The notes under the pieces: model-generated
Told to the model about the DNA's origin: nothing
The model's database searches: none
The model's input: the letters and a program-made list of their open reading frames with translations, nothing else
In this document: in pieces, positions 55,430 to 64,000 of the stretch
How positions within the stretch are numbered: the first letter of the stretch is position 1
How the letters are laid out: every line of letters begins with the position of its first letter
Program-made: the position numbers and the translations under genes
DNA from: Acidibrevibacterium fodinaquatile
Lineage (GTDB): Bacteria; Pseudomonadota; Alphaproteobacteria; Acetobacterales; Acetobacteraceae
Direction: 5' to 3'
Length of the DNA: 64,000 bases
NCBI RefSeq assembly: GCF_003352165.1
Contig: NZ_CP029176.1
Span: forward strand, 2,170,001-2,234,000

Positions 55430-55984
55430 TCACGGGTGCCAGATGATCTCTTCCGGTGGCGGGGCGGCGGGGTCGGCGCGGCGCCATTCGCCGTTGGGGA
55501 CGCTTTCACCGGTCAGCGCCAGGATGAACCCCCAATGCGCGACCACCAGAACCTCCCGCCAGTCCGGTAGCGCCGCGATCTCGGCACGAAAGCGCGCCGC
55601 GCGGCCGGTGATGCTTTCGCGGCTCTCCTCCATCGCCGGCCACCAGATTTCCTCGAGCGCGGAAAAATCATGACCGGGCCAGGCGCGCGCCAGTTCACTC
55701 GCCGGCGTGCCGATATCGCAGGCGAAGGCGTAACGCTCGCGCACCAGGGGCGAGACGGTAATGGGCACCGCAAGCCGCCGCGCGATCGGCGCCGCGGTTT
55801 GCAGGGCGCGGGTATAGGGCGAGACGATGATGCGGCTGATCCGCTCGCGCGCCAGGCTTTCCGCTGCCTGTTCGGCCTGGGCGTGGCCGAGCGGGGTCAG
55901 CGGCGCATCGGGAATGCCGGGATCGCGCCGCGTCGCGGTGAAATGGAGATTGAAGAGACTCTGGCCGTGGCGGAGAAGGATCAT
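55430..55984 (-). CDS. Histidine phosphatase family protein
   Basis: A 184-residue phosphoglycerate-mutase-like phosphatase. The catalytic RHG motif is at the N-terminus ([12 protein letters not shown]). [14 protein letters not shown] and [13 protein letters not shown] follow, and the second catalytic His is in [11 protein letters not shown]. Substrate range in this family is wide (sugar phosphates, cobalamin precursors, phosphoproteins). The start overlaps the trpS stop by four bases, so it is co-transcribed with trpS. Confidence 0.88.
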   Translation of the reverse strand: MILLRHGQSLFNLHFTATRRDPGIPDAPLTPLGHAQAEQAAESLARERISRIIVSPYTRALQTAAPIARRLAVPITVSPLVRERYAFACDIGTPASELARAWPGHDFSALEEIWWPAMEESRESITGRAARFRAEIAALPDWREVLVVAHWGFILALTGESVPNGEWRRADPAAPPPEEIIWHP

Positions 55985-57000
55985 GCGCGCGCCAGAAAGC
56001 CGACCAGCCGCTCGGCCTCGGCGACGATCGGATCGGCGATCGCCGCCGCCCGCGAAGCCCCGGCGCGTAACACCGCCTCGATCGCCCCGGGATCAGCGAG
56101 CAGGCGGCGGGTTTCGGCGGCGATCGGCGCGAGATGGGCGATGACCAGCGCAGCCAGCGCCTCCTTGAAGGCGCCAAAGCCTTTTCCGCCATGCTCGGCG
56201 AGCACGGCGGCGGTCGGGAGATCGGCCAGCGCCGCGTAAATACCGACGAGATTGCGCGCCTCCGGCCGCCCTTCCAGCCCCACCGGCTCGCTCGGCAACG
56301 GCGCCGGATCGGTCTTGGCGCGGCGGATCTTGAGCGCGATCGCATCATTGTCATCGGTCAAGTTGATGCGCGATTGCTCGGACGGATCGGATTTCGACAT
56401 TTTCTTGGTGCCGTCGCGCAAGCTCATCACCCGCGCCGCCGGGCCCATGATCAGGGGCTCGATCGCGGGGAAGAAATCGACGCCGTAATCGTGGTTGAAT
56501 TTCTGCGCGATGTCGTTGGCGAGTTCGAGATGCTGCTTCTGGTCATCGCCGACCGGAACCCTCGTTGCGTGATAGGCGAGAATGTCGGCGGCCATCAGGT
56601 TGGGATAGACGTAGAGCCCGGCCGAAGCCGCCTCGCGATCCTTGCCGGCTTTGTCCTTGAACTGGGTCATCCGGTTGAGCCAGCCGAGACGCGCGACACA
56701 GTTGAAAATCCAGGCGAGCTGCGCATGTGCGCGCACCGCCGATTGATGAAACAGGATGTGGCGCTCGGGGTCGATGCCGCAAGCGATCAGGCTCGCCGCC
56801 ATTTCGCGGGTTTGCGCGGCGAGCGCCCGCGGCTCCTGCCAGACGGTGATGGCGTGGAGATCGACGACGCAGAAAATGCATGCATGCCCCTCCTGCAGCC
56901 GCACCCAGTTGCGGAGCGCGCCGAGATAATTGCCGAGTGTCGGCACGCCGGAGGGCTGGATGCCGGAGAAGATGCGGGGAAGTGCGGTATTTTCGGTCAT
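55981..57000 (-). CDS. trpS: Tryptophanyl-tRNA synthetase
   Basis: A 339-residue class I synthetase. [19 protein letters not shown] carries the HIGH-type motif (TLGN at 21-24), and [10 protein letters not shown] the KMSKS motif (200-204). [16 protein letters not shown] and [16 protein letters not shown] are TrpRS-specific. It charges tRNA-Trp. It sits between two nearly identical direct repeats provided by the two Hint genes, an unusual place for an essential gene. Confidence 0.97.
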   Translation of the reverse strand: MTENTALPRIFSGIQPSGVPTLGNYLGALRNWVRLQEGHACIFCVVDLHAITVWQEPRALAAQTREMAASLIACGIDPERHILFHQSAVRAHAQLAWIFNCVARLGWLNRMTQFKDKAGKDREAASAGLYVYPNLMAADILAYHATRVPVGDDQKQHLELANDIAQKFNHDYGVDFFPAIEPLIMGPAARVMSLRDGTKKMSKSDPSEQSRINLTDDNDAIALKIRRAKTDPAPLPSEPVGLEGRPEARNLVGIYAALADLPTAAVLAEHGGKGFGAFKEALAALVIAHLAPIAAETRRLLADPGAIEAVLRAGASRAAAIADPIVAEAERLVGFLARA

Positions 57001-57076
57001 GATGGCGTCTTTTCCGGCCTCTTGCCGATGCGGTCAACCCGGATTACGCCTGTAGCGGCAAGCCAGGGAGGAAGCG

Positions 57077-57826
57077 ATGAGCGAGATGCGGCGGTTCACC
57101 GATCAAGGCGCGATCATCACCGGGGGGGCGGCCGGGATCGGGCTCGCCTGCGCGAAAAGGCTCGCCGCGGAGGGGGCGCGGGTCAGTCTCTGGGATCTCG
57201 ATCAGGCGGCGCTCGCCGCGGCCAAAGCTGAAATCGGCGCAAGCGCCCATAGCGTCGCCGTCGATGTCACCGATGCCGAGGCGGTGGTGGCGGCGGCCAA
57301 AGCCAGTGCCGCGGCGCTCGGGCGGGTCGATGTCCTGGTCGCGAGCGCCGGCATCTCCGGCCCCAACGTGCCGAGTTGGGAGTACCCGCTGGATGCCTGG
57401 CGGCGGGTGATCGATATCAATCTCCACGGCGTCTTTCATAGCTGCCGCGCCGTGGTGCCGATCATGCGCGCAGCCGGCTATGGCCGCATCGTCAATATCG
57501 CCTCGATCGCGGGGAAAGAGGGCAATCCCAACGCCGCCGCCTATTCCGCCTCGAAAGCAGCGGTGATCGGGCTCACCAAATCGCTCGGCAAGGAGCTGGC
57601 CGACACCGATATCCGCGTCAACTGCATCACCCCGGCGGCGGTGCGGACGGCGATTTTCGCGCAGATGACCGAGCAGCACATCAATTACATGCTCTCCAAA
57701 ATCCCGCTCGGGCGCTTCGGCGAAGTGGACGAGATCGCGTCCCTGGTCGCCTGGCTGGCCTCGCGCGAGGCGAGCTTTTCCACCGGCGCGGTGTTCGACA
57801 TTTCCGGCGGCCGGGCGACCTATTAG
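57077..57826 (+). CDS. Short-chain dehydrogenase/reductase (SDR) family oxidoreductase
   Basis: A 249-residue classical SDR. The cofactor motif is [12 protein letters not shown] (about residues 15-26), VASAGISG is the NNAG-type strand, and the catalytic Tyr-Lys is in [11 protein letters not shown] with Ser in NIASIAG. An acidic residue after the second strand (WDLD) suggests NAD preference. Relatives include 3-oxoacyl-ACP reductases and 2-keto-3-deoxy-L-fuconate dehydrogenase; the substrate is unknown. The start has GGGAGGAAG upstream. The stop overlaps the convergent second Hint gene by four bases. Confidence 0.9.
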   Translation: MSEMRRFTDQGAIITGGAAGIGLACAKRLAAEGARVSLWDLDQAALAAAKAEIGASAHSVAVDVTDAEAVVAAAKASAAALGRVDVLVASAGISGPNVPSWEYPLDAWRRVIDINLHGVFHSCRAVVPIMRAAGYGRIVNIASIAGKEGNPNAAAYSASKAAVIGLTKSLGKELADTDIRVNCITPAAVRTAIFAQMTEQHINYMLSKIPLGRFGEVDEIASLVAWLASREASFSTGAVFDISGGRATY

Positions 57827-60800
57827 GCGGCGCGACGCGACCCGCGCGACGAAACCGCGCGCGCCGGCAAAAACGGCGCCAGCAGATAGGTGAGGCCGCT
57901 GGTCGCGGTGGTGCATTCCAACAACCCCGGGCCGAGGCGCGGCAGTTGCCCGGCGCCGTCGCTCCAGCGCCGGCGGTTCCCGGCGGTTTCTTCGAGATCG
58001 TGCCAGCCGTGGCTGAGATCGCCGAGCGGGATTTCGATCGCCCGCTCGCCCTCGCGAAAGACCAGGCGCCGGACGGCGACGCCGAGCGGGCGATGGTCAG
58101 CGCAATCGGGTAGGATCTCGCCAGGGATGGCGATCGCCGAGGTGAGCGTCAACCGCCCCCGCGCCGCCTCGGGAATCGGGAACACATAACTCACGACATC
58201 GTCTTTGCGGGTGACGGAGGCCGCCTCGATCCTGCGTGCGCCGAGGCGGAGATGGAGATCGGGATCGGCGCTCTCGATCGCGCCGAACACCGCAAGGCGG
58301 GCGCGCAGGCACCGGCGGGCAGCAAACCATTCCGGCCCGTCCCACACCAGCGGGAAACAGGTCTTGCGCCAATCTTGCGGCGGCCGCGGCGAGAAATCGG
58401 GATGGAGCACCATCCCCTCCCCCTCGAAATCGCGCCGGTTGCCGGTGTCGAGATAGCTTTCGCTCGGGCAATTCTCCGAAAACAACACGGCGTGTTCGTC
58501 AAGCTCGACATGGAAATACTCGACCAAAGCGACCGGCTCGCGCACCACGCTGACGCCGTTCAAGAGATGCTCGGCCGGGATCAGGGCGCCTTGGAGAAAA
58601 AGCGCATGCCCGGGCGAGACGCGAAGATCACGCGCCGGCACGCCATGGGCGATGGCGCCGGCGCGGATGCGGACCGGCTGCACCGCCGCCGGGCGCGGAT
58701 GGCGCCGAATATCGATCCGCCGCCGTCCGATCCAGATGATCGGCCGGAACCCGCCGCCGAGCACCGCGACCGCGTCACCCGGACGCAAGCTCTCCACCGC
58801 GATCTCGCCGCGCTTCGTCCTGATCCGTGTGCCACGCACGAAACAGGGGATGGTGTTGGCGATCGCCTCCTGCCCGCCGAGATTGATCAGGCTGAAATCG
58901 TTCTGGGCGTAGCTCGCGCTCGGGTTGAGCTGGAGGGTTGCGAGCGGCGTGCCGGGATCGCTGACGCTGAGCACATTGCCGGCGCCGAGCGAGAGCTGAT
59001 CGGCAGAATTGTAGGAATCGTTGGCAAGAACGATGGTATCGCCGGCGACGAGATGATCGATCGTGCCAGCGAACAGGCTCGGGTTGGTTGACGTATCGCC
59101 GAGCCCGATGGTCCCACTATTGCCGAGGATCAACGTCTCGCCAGCGGCAACCGCGCCCGAGAGAGTCCAATCCGCCCCGCTCGCCTCGGTGATGGTCTGG
59201 AAATTCTGGTACTGCGCCCCCGCCCCGCCGATGCCCCCCGCGATCGTCCCGGCGCTGCTCGCCGCGGCGAGATCGAGGGTGTTGGACAGCGTGATGACGC
59301 TGCCGTGGCTGACGTAGGCCGCAGTGCCATAAACGGCACCGATGAAACTCGCGCCGGGATCGAGGGTCAGAGCGGCATCGACACGGCCGAATTCGACCGC
59401 CTTGCCACCGGGGCCGACGGTGCTTTCGATCGTGCCGGCATTGACCAGCGTCGCGGCGCCGGCCGTGGCGCCGTAAAGGGCGACGCCAAAACTGCCCGAG
59501 ATGGTGCCGCTCGCGGTGTTGGTGACGCTGCCGCCATCAATCAGAAGAACGCCAACGCCGTTTGCCACATTCGTGGCGATGGCGCCGCTATTGGTGACCG
59601 CGCCGGCCGTGCCGGTGATGTACACCCCGTCGGGACTGCCCGAGATGGCGCCGCCCGCGTTGTTGGTGACGCTGCCGCCATCCTGGAGATGGACGCTGCC
59701 GATGATGGTGCCGTTATTGGTGACCGTGCCGGCCGCCGTGCCGGTAACGTACACCCCGTCTAAATTGCCCGAGATCGTACCGCCCGCGTTGTTGGTGACA
59801 CTGCCGCCATCCCGCAGAACGACCGCGTACTCAGTGTCGCCAATGATGGCGCCGCTATTGGTGACCGTGCCGGCCGCGCCGGTGACGTACACCCCGTCTG
59901 AAGTGCCCGAGATGGTGCCGCCCGCGTTGTTGACAACGCTGCCGCCATCGCGGAGATCGACAGGACCATTGATGATGCCGCCGGCATTGTTGATAACGCT
60001 GCCGCCATTCTCCAAAATGACGGCATCGCCAGCGCTGGAAATATTTGCGCGGTCGATTATGGTTCCGGCATTGGTGACCGTGCCCGCCGCGCCGGTGATG
60101 TACACCCCGACGGAACTGCCCGAGATGGTTCCGCCCACATTGTTGGTGACACTGCCGCCGTTTAAGAGATAGACGGCAGAGCTAACGCCGTTGCCGCCGG
60201 CACCGCCAGTGATGGTGCCGCTATTAGTGACCGCGCCGCCCGCGCCGGCGATGAACACCGCTTGGGCACCGCCCGAGATAGCGCCACCCGCGGCGTTGGT
60301 GACAGAGCCGTCCGCGCCGTAGATGAACACCCCTTCGAAACCGCTAGAGATAGTGCCGCCCGCGTTGTTGGTGACGGAGCCGTCATCCTGGAGAAAGACC
60401 GCAGGGCTACTGTCGCTGATGATGATGCCGCTATTGGTGACCGTACCAGCGCCGATGACATATACCCCAAATACATTGCCCGAGATGGTGCCGCCCGCGG
60501 TGTTGCTAACGCTGCCGCCATCTTTGAGTTCGACGGCATGGGCAAAGGCGCCGTTGCCAACGCCAATGATGCTGCCGCTATTGATGACCGTGCCGGCCGC
60601 GCCGGCGATGAACACCCCGTATGCATTGCCCGAGAGGGTCCCGCCCACGTCGTTGATAACGCTGCCGCCATCCTGGAGATCGATGCCCCTAGAGTTACCG
60701 TCAATTTCTCCGCTATTGGTGACGGTGCCGGCCGCACCGGTGATGAACACCCCGTATGTATTGCCCGAGATGGTGCCACCGGTCTCGTTCGTGACGCTGC

Positions 60801-61137
60801 CGCCATCCCGGAGAGCGACCGCGGCACTACCGTTGCCGATGATGGTGCCGCTATTGGTGACCGCGCCGGCCGCGCCGGAGAAGTACACCCCATTTGAATT
60901 GCCCGAGATGGTGCCGCCGGCATAGTTCGTGACGCTGCCGCCATCCCGGAGAGCGACTGCGGGACCACCGCCGCTGATGATGGTGCCGCTATTGGTGAGC
61001 ACAACACCGCCCGTGGTCGGGCCGGCATAGACGCCAGGGGCGCTGCTGACGTTGATCTCGAGGAAACTGGCAACGTTGATGGAGGTGCCACTAAAGTCGA
61101 AGAAGACCGTACTGGTGATCGTTTCAGATGCCGCCAT
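57823..61137 (-). CDS. Second beta-repeat surface protein with C-terminal Hint domain
   Basis: 1104 residues. The N-terminal two thirds consist of about 20 repeats of [13 protein letters not shown]...[17 protein letters not shown], a predicted beta-helix. One copy of the LDPGASF module precedes the C-terminal block shared with the giant paralogue. The Hint domain starts at Cys765 ([11 protein letters not shown]) and retains [10 protein letters not shown] and [14 protein letters not shown]. The start at 61137 ([11 protein letters not shown]) is preferred over 61197, because it matches the N-terminus of the paralogue ([11 protein letters not shown]) and has a similar GGGGA leader. The extreme C-terminus differs from the paralogue. 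Confidence 0.82.
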   Translation of the reverse strand: MAASETITSTVFFDFSGTSINVASFLEINVSSAPGVYAGPTTGGVVLTNSGTIISGGGPAVALRDGGSVTNYAGGTISGNSNGVYFSGAAGAVTNSGTIIGNGSAAVALRDGGSVTNETGGTISGNTYGVFITGAAGTVTNSGEIDGNSRGIDLQDGGSVINDVGGTLSGNAYGVFIAGAAGTVINSGSIIGVGNGAFAHAVELKDGGSVSNTAGGTISGNVFGVYVIGAGTVTNSGIIISDSSPAVFLQDDGSVTNNAGGTISSGFEGVFIYGADGSVTNAAGGAISGGAQAVFIAGAGGAVTNSGTITGGAGGNGVSSAVYLLNGGSVTNNVGGTISGSSVGVYITGAAGTVTNAGTIIDRANISSAGDAVILENGGSVINNAGGIINGPVDLRDGGSVVNNAGGTISGTSDGVYVTGAAGTVTNSGAIIGDTEYAVVLRDGGSVTNNAGGTISGNLDGVYVTGTAAGTVTNNGTIIGSVHLQDGGSVTNNAGGAISGSPDGVYITGTAGAVTNSGAIATNVANGVGVLLIDGGSVTNTASGTISGSFGVALYGATAGAATLVNAGTIESTVGPGGKAVEFGRVDAALTLDPGASFIGAVYGTAAYVSHGSVITLSNTLDLAAASSAGTIAGGIGGAGAQYQNFQTITEASGADWTLSGAVAAGETLILGNSGTIGLGDTSTNPSLFAGTIDHLVAGDTIVLANDSYNSADQLSLGAGNVLSVSDPGTPLATLQLNPSASYAQNDFSLINLGGQEAIANTIPCFVRGTRIRTKRGEIAVESLRPGDAVAVLGGGFRPIIWIGRRRIDIRRHPRPAAVQPVRIRAGAIAHGVPARDLRVSPGHALFLQGALIPAEHLLNGVSVVREPVALVEYFHVELDEHAVLFSENCPSESYLDTGNRRDFEGEGMVLHPDFSPRPPQDWRKTCFPLVWDGPEWFAARRCLRARLAVFGAIESADPDLHLRLGARRIEAASVTRKDDVVSYVFPIPEAARGRLTLTSAIAIPGEILPDCADHRPLGVAVRRLVFREGERAIEIPLGDLSHGWHDLEETAGNRRRWSDGAGQLPRLGPGLLECTTATSGLTYLLAPFLPARAVSSRGSRRAA
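58036..59283 (-). repeat. Direct repeat copy 2: 3' part of the second Hint gene
   Basis: The partner of 47120-48370, almost identical at the base level through the Hint-coding region (constant offset of 10913 bases from 47298 onward). It suggests a recent duplication or ongoing gene conversion between the two surface-protein genes. Confidence 0.85.
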
Positions 61138-61347
61138 GATATGTCCCCGGAGCCCCAAGCCAAAAACGCGCATGATCCCGAAAACACTCAACCGCAAGAG
61201 GCAAGCGTGCGCGTCCAGCTTGCTTCAACGAGCGCAAAATCGATATTATTCGCGGCTAAGTTGTTGTTATTTCAGGAAAAACGCTAGACGAAATCTTCGG
61301 GTTTTCCAATAGGGATTGCTTAAAAAAATAAATCACCAGGCCTGTCA

Positions 61348-61459
61348 TCAATTGAGCCAGATAACGGCGGCAGCGAGGTGGATGGCGGCGAGGAAATTCC
61401 GGGCGGTTTTGTCGTAACGAATGGCGATCGCTCGAAACTACTTGAGCTTGCAGAAGAAA
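61348..61459 (-). pseudogene. IS5-family transposase, C-terminal remnant, copy 2
   Basis: Minus-strand reading gives HFFCKLK-stop-FRAIAIRYDK, then TARNFLAAIHLAAAVIWLN-stop, an IS427-type transposase end with an internal stop codon. It is cut off at 61459 by the left end of an IS3-family element. Its last 80 bases are nearly the same as 1449-1530, so both derive from one IS type. Confidence 0.75.
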
Positions 61460-61598
61460 TGAGCTGGACCCTGTGACGAGGACCAGGGGCCTGGGAAATT
61501 AAGTTGGAAGTCGCGCCGTTCCGATCTCCATGAAAAACAAGCTGCTTTTTGCTGCTGTTGTGGCTGTGGAGATGTGGTCGACGCGGTAGTGCTCTGAC

Positions 61599-62675
61599 TC
61601 AATCGGACGCTACAGGCAGCCGGCTGAGCTTGGCGAGGATGTCGTCAGCCGGCTTGGTCCAGACGAATGGCCTGGGGTTGCGGTTGTGCTCGCGGATGTA
61701 GCTGCGGATGGCGCGTTGGAGATCGGCGACGGAGGTGAACACGCCGCGCCGGATGCGCCGTCGGGTGATGACAGAGAAGAAGTTTTCGACGGCGTTGATC
61801 CAGGACGCGGAGGTTGGCGTGAAATGGAAGACCCAGCGCGGATGATCGGCCAGCCACTCCCTGACTTTAGGATGTTTGTGGGTGGCGTAGTTGTCGGCGA
61901 TGGCGTGGATGATCTTGCCGGCGGGGACGGCGCGCTCGACGGCGTTGAGGAACCTGACGAATTCCTGATGGGTGTGCCGGGGCATGCAGCGGCCGACGAC
62001 GGTGCCGTCGAGGACATTCAGAGCGGCGAACAGGGTGGTGGTGCCGTGGCGCTTGTAATCATGGGTCATGGTGCCGCAGCGGCCAGGCTTGATCGGCAGG
62101 CCGGGCTGGGTGCGGTCGAGCGCCTGGATCTGGCTTTTCTCGTCGATCGAGACGACGACGGCGTGCGCAGGCGGGTTCATGTAGAGCCCAACGATATCCT
62201 CGACCTTGGCGGCGAAAGCCGGGTCGTTGGATTTCTTGAAGGTCCTGATGCGGTGTGGCTGCAGGCGATGGGCCCGCCAGATGCGCTGCACCGCGCTCAG
62301 GCTGATGCCGACGGCGCTGGCCACCATACGGCCGGTCCAGTGGGTCGCCGCTTTCGGTGCCTCCCCGCAGGGCAGCGCCAGCACGCGGGCGATGGTCGCC
62401 GGCGACAACGGCGCCTTGCCCGGCTTGCGTGTCTTGTCGCGCAGCAATCCATCGACACCTTGCTCGGCAAAGCGCCGCTGCCAGCGCCATACCGACGGCC
62501 GGCTTGCTCCACTGCGCGCCGCCACCTCCAGCACGGTCAGACGCTCCGCCGATAGCAGAATGATCCTGGCACGCTGAACATGCTTCTGAGAACGGTTGCG
62601 ATCCTCCACAATGGCGGCCAAACGCTCGCGGTCCGCGGAGTTGACGATGGGGATGACGGTCTGTGCCATGCACAC
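61599..62675 (-). CDS. IS630-family transposase
   Basis: A 358-residue DDE transposase. The N-terminal helix-turn-helix includes LEVAARSGASRPSVWRWQRR. The catalytic acidic residues appear in VVSIDEKSQIQAL, IADNYATHKHPKV and SWINAVENFFSVI. The region LFAALNVLDGTVVG is typical of IS630. The frame is intact, so the element may be mobile, but its own terminal repeats and TA duplication were not delimited. It lies inside the ends of a decayed IS3 element. Confidence 0.9.
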   Translation of the reverse strand: MCMAQTVIPIVNSADRERLAAIVEDRNRSQKHVQRARIILLSAERLTVLEVAARSGASRPSVWRWQRRFAEQGVDGLLRDKTRKPGKAPLSPATIARVLALPCGEAPKAATHWTGRMVASAVGISLSAVQRIWRAHRLQPHRIRTFKKSNDPAFAAKVEDIVGLYMNPPAHAVVVSIDEKSQIQALDRTQPGLPIKPGRCGTMTHDYKRHGTTTLFAALNVLDGTVVGRCMPRHTHQEFVRFLNAVERAVPAGKIIHAIADNYATHKHPKVREWLADHPRWVFHFTPTSASWINAVENFFSVITRRRIRRGVFTSVADLQRAIRSYIREHNRNPRPFVWTKPADDILAKLSRLPVASD

Positions 62676-62688
62676 AGAATCTCACAAA

Positions 62689-62979
62689 TCAGCCCCGTTG
62701 TGAATCCTCTGTTTGGTTCAAAGCAGTAGCGTCGACCAAGCTCGCCGCCACGGCGAGCGCCATAGCCACAGCCATCGGCGGCAGCGCGCCGATCATCGCT
62801 TCGCGCCAGATCGCCATCGGCGCACGGTTCCTCAGCGCCTGATGCGGGCGATGGTGGTTGTAAAAACCCATCCATTGGGACACGCCAGACCGCGCCACGG
62901 CCAGCAGCGCGCATTGCCGCCGGAGCGACAGGGTCGGATCATCTCGGTCGAGCGTCAGTCGGCGATCCGGGGCGCTCAC
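62689..62979 (-). pseudogene. IS3-family orfB with internal deletion
   Basis: Residues 1-35 (MSAPDRRLTLDRDDPTLSLR, then ARSGVSQW) are the N-terminus of an IS3 orfB. They are joined directly to the C-terminal segment FYNHHRPHQALRNRAPMAIW. The roughly 200 residues in between, including the DDE core, are missing. The reading frame stayed open across the junction. It overlaps orfA by four bases, as in intact elements. Confidence 0.8.
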
Positions 62980-63287
62980 TTTCCGAACCTCATGGCAAAA
63001 AAATCATTCTCGATCGTCAGCTGCCCGATCTTCGCAGGCAGCTTCTCGATCTCTCGTCGCGCCGCAACCTCGGCATCCTGACCCACTTTCAGGTCAACGG
63101 CGCGCGCCGCGTGGTCCTGCAGCGGAGTCTTCCAGGCATAGATCTGGTTCGGGTGAACCTGATACCGCGCCGCCAGATCGGCGACCGTCGCTTTGATCCG
63201 ATTCAAAGCTCAAACCCGCAGCGCCTCCAAGGCAATCTTCGCCGCCATCGCCGCATCAATCTTCCGTCTTGCCTTCGTCGTCATCAT
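62976..63287 (-). pseudogene. IS3-family orfA with a premature stop
   Basis: Minus-strand reading starts MMTTKARRKIDAAMAAKIAL and meets a stop after EALRV. It then continues in the same frame with ATVADLAARYQVHPNQIYAW and EIEKLPAKIGQLTIENDF, a typical IS3 orfA helix-turn-helix plus leucine-zipper region. From 63206 an internal Met could still start a 76-residue piece. Confidence 0.8.
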
Positions 63288-63410
63288 CCGCTCCGTCTAT
63301 CACGACAGAACGGCGCTTTTCCAACTACGCCCCTGGTCCCATTTCCGGGTCCAGCTCACTTGGGAATCCCAAGCCGTAACCAAAAATCAAACCCTAATTG
63401 ATGACATGGC

Positions 63411-64000
63411 CTAGCTGCATTTCGACCAACCACAGTGAAAACATGAGAGACAGCCTGCTTCCTTGACCAATCCCGGCTGGCTGCATTTCGGACAAATCGG
63501 GCCAACCAGCCCGCCGCGCGATGGCACCGCCTTATCATCCGCCAAGGTGTCGTCCAACAGCGGCATGGCGAGAAATCCGGTCGAGATCATATGACGTTCA
63601 ATGACATCGCCGATCGCCGCGACCAGTGAGGGCACATAGCGGCCATTATGCCAGTGTCCGCCGCGCGGGTCGAAAACCTGTTTCAGCTCCTCGGCGACAA
63701 ATCCGACTTCGCCGCCGCGACGAAACACCGCGCTGATCATCCGCGTCAACGCCACCACCCAGGCATAATGCTCGAGATTCTTCGAGTTCACGAACACCTC
63801 GAAGGGGCGCCGTGTGCCATCGTGCTCGATATCGTTGATGGTGACGTAGAGCGCGTGCTCACTGTCCGGCCAACGCAATTTGTAAGTGGCCCCGGTAAGT
63901 TTTTCGGCGCGCAGCAGAAGCTCCGGCCCGGTTAGCGAGGGCGGCGCGGCGGCGGTCGGCTTGACTTCGAGCACCGAGCCAGTGATCGCGTTCGGACGAT
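63411..64000 (-). CDS. Adenosylcobalamin-dependent ribonucleotide reductase, C-terminal part (TSCPD domain)
   Basis: The frame is open to the window edge, so the gene is cut off at its 5' end. The visible 196 residues hold the TSCPD-type domain: LTGATYKLRWPDSEHALYVT, RPFEVFVNSKNLEHYAWVVA and VFDPRGGHWHNGRYVPS. The protein closes with a zinc-ribbon tail (CPKC...CFHCGWSKC). This arrangement matches the C-terminus of class II NrdJ enzymes, where the cysteines pass electrons to the active site or aid DNA and effector binding. It could instead be the end of a separate NrdJb-type subunit. Confidence 0.8.
   Translation of the reverse strand, partial: RPNAITGSVLEVKPTAAAPPSLTGPELLLRAEKLTGATYKLRWPDSEHALYVTINDIEHDGTRRPFEVFVNSKNLEHYAWVVALTRMISAVFRRGGEVGFVAEELKQVFDPRGGHWHNGRYVPSLVAAIGDVIERHMISTGFLAMPLLDDTLADDKAVPSRGGLVGPICPKCSQPGLVKEAGCLSCFHCGWSKCS

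Larger units (their letters stand above)
61460..63358 (-). mobile_element. Degenerate IS3-family element carrying an IS630 insertion
   Basis: The ends are imperfect inverted repeats starting TGAGCTGGACCC (61460) and its inverse ending at 63358. GACCAGGGGC and AGTTGGAA follow in both arms; the TG...CA termini fit IS3 elements. Inside, orfA has a stop codon and orfB an internal deletion. An IS630 transposase gene fills the part between orfB and the left end. It is dead as an IS3 element. Confidence 0.7.

Overview
The window is a high-GC alphaproteobacterial chromosome segment. A Rhodospirillales member, probably of the Acetobacteraceae, fits best. The evidence is the compact tmk-holB-metG-tatD-MBL-bioY string behind peptidoglycan genes, the alphaproteobacterial MntR, the B12-type ribonucleotide reductase C-terminus at the right edge, and Hint-domain beta-repeat proteins. 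No rRNA, tRNA or CRISPR array was seen.

Region 1 (1-12566) is mostly housekeeping. An amidase tail, an AhpD/CMD-family protein and a periplasmic cyclohexadienyl dehydratase (pheC) are followed by a decayed IS5-type end and a 107-bp dispersed repeat. A long minus-strand operon then reads mltB-like, rlpA, D,D-carboxypeptidase, tmk, holB, metG, tatD, MBL hydrolase, bioY. Divergent from it are an MmgE/PrpD protein, an ABM monooxygenase and mntR.

Region 2 (12586-22175) is the most distinctive. Three tandem genes each carry an N-terminal WcbI-type polysaccharide-enzyme domain (GNCQ motif) followed by TPR repeats. The first also has a C-terminal GT32-like, DxD glycosyltransferase domain that is out of frame at an A9 tract. 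The second is split by an IS5-family element whose removal restores one frame. The third is intact and is followed by a UDP-glucuronate decarboxylase. Together they look like a surface-polysaccharide modification island, partly inactivated or switchable. The region from about 14.2 to 16.9 kb is AT-rich and looks acquired.

Region 3 (22169-34070) is metabolic and accessory: a ketopantoate reductase-like protein, an acyl-CoA/oxalate-CoA ligase-like enzyme, a haloacid dehalogenase, a TetR-GST pair, a DeoR regulator, a 2OG-Fe(II) oxygenase-like protein, an ACS-type MFS transporter, a gamma-glutamyltransferase, and a TPR protein with a glycosyltransferase-like C-terminus.

Region 4 (34303-46970) starts with a small exported protein built from six 14-residue repeats. 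It continues with mfd, sdhE, recG, an orphan lipoprotein, and a GldA/GldF/GldG-like ABC operon with a DUF4340 protein and a Nudix hydrolase.

Region 5 (46886-61137) holds two minus-strand Hint-domain beta-repeat surface proteins (2780 and 1104 residues). They share an almost identical C-terminal coding block of about 1.2 kb and flank a histidine phosphatase, trpS and an SDR enzyme. Region 6 (61348-64000) is a nest of insertion sequences (IS5 remnant, defective IS3, IS630) followed by the C-terminal part of a class II ribonucleotide reductase.
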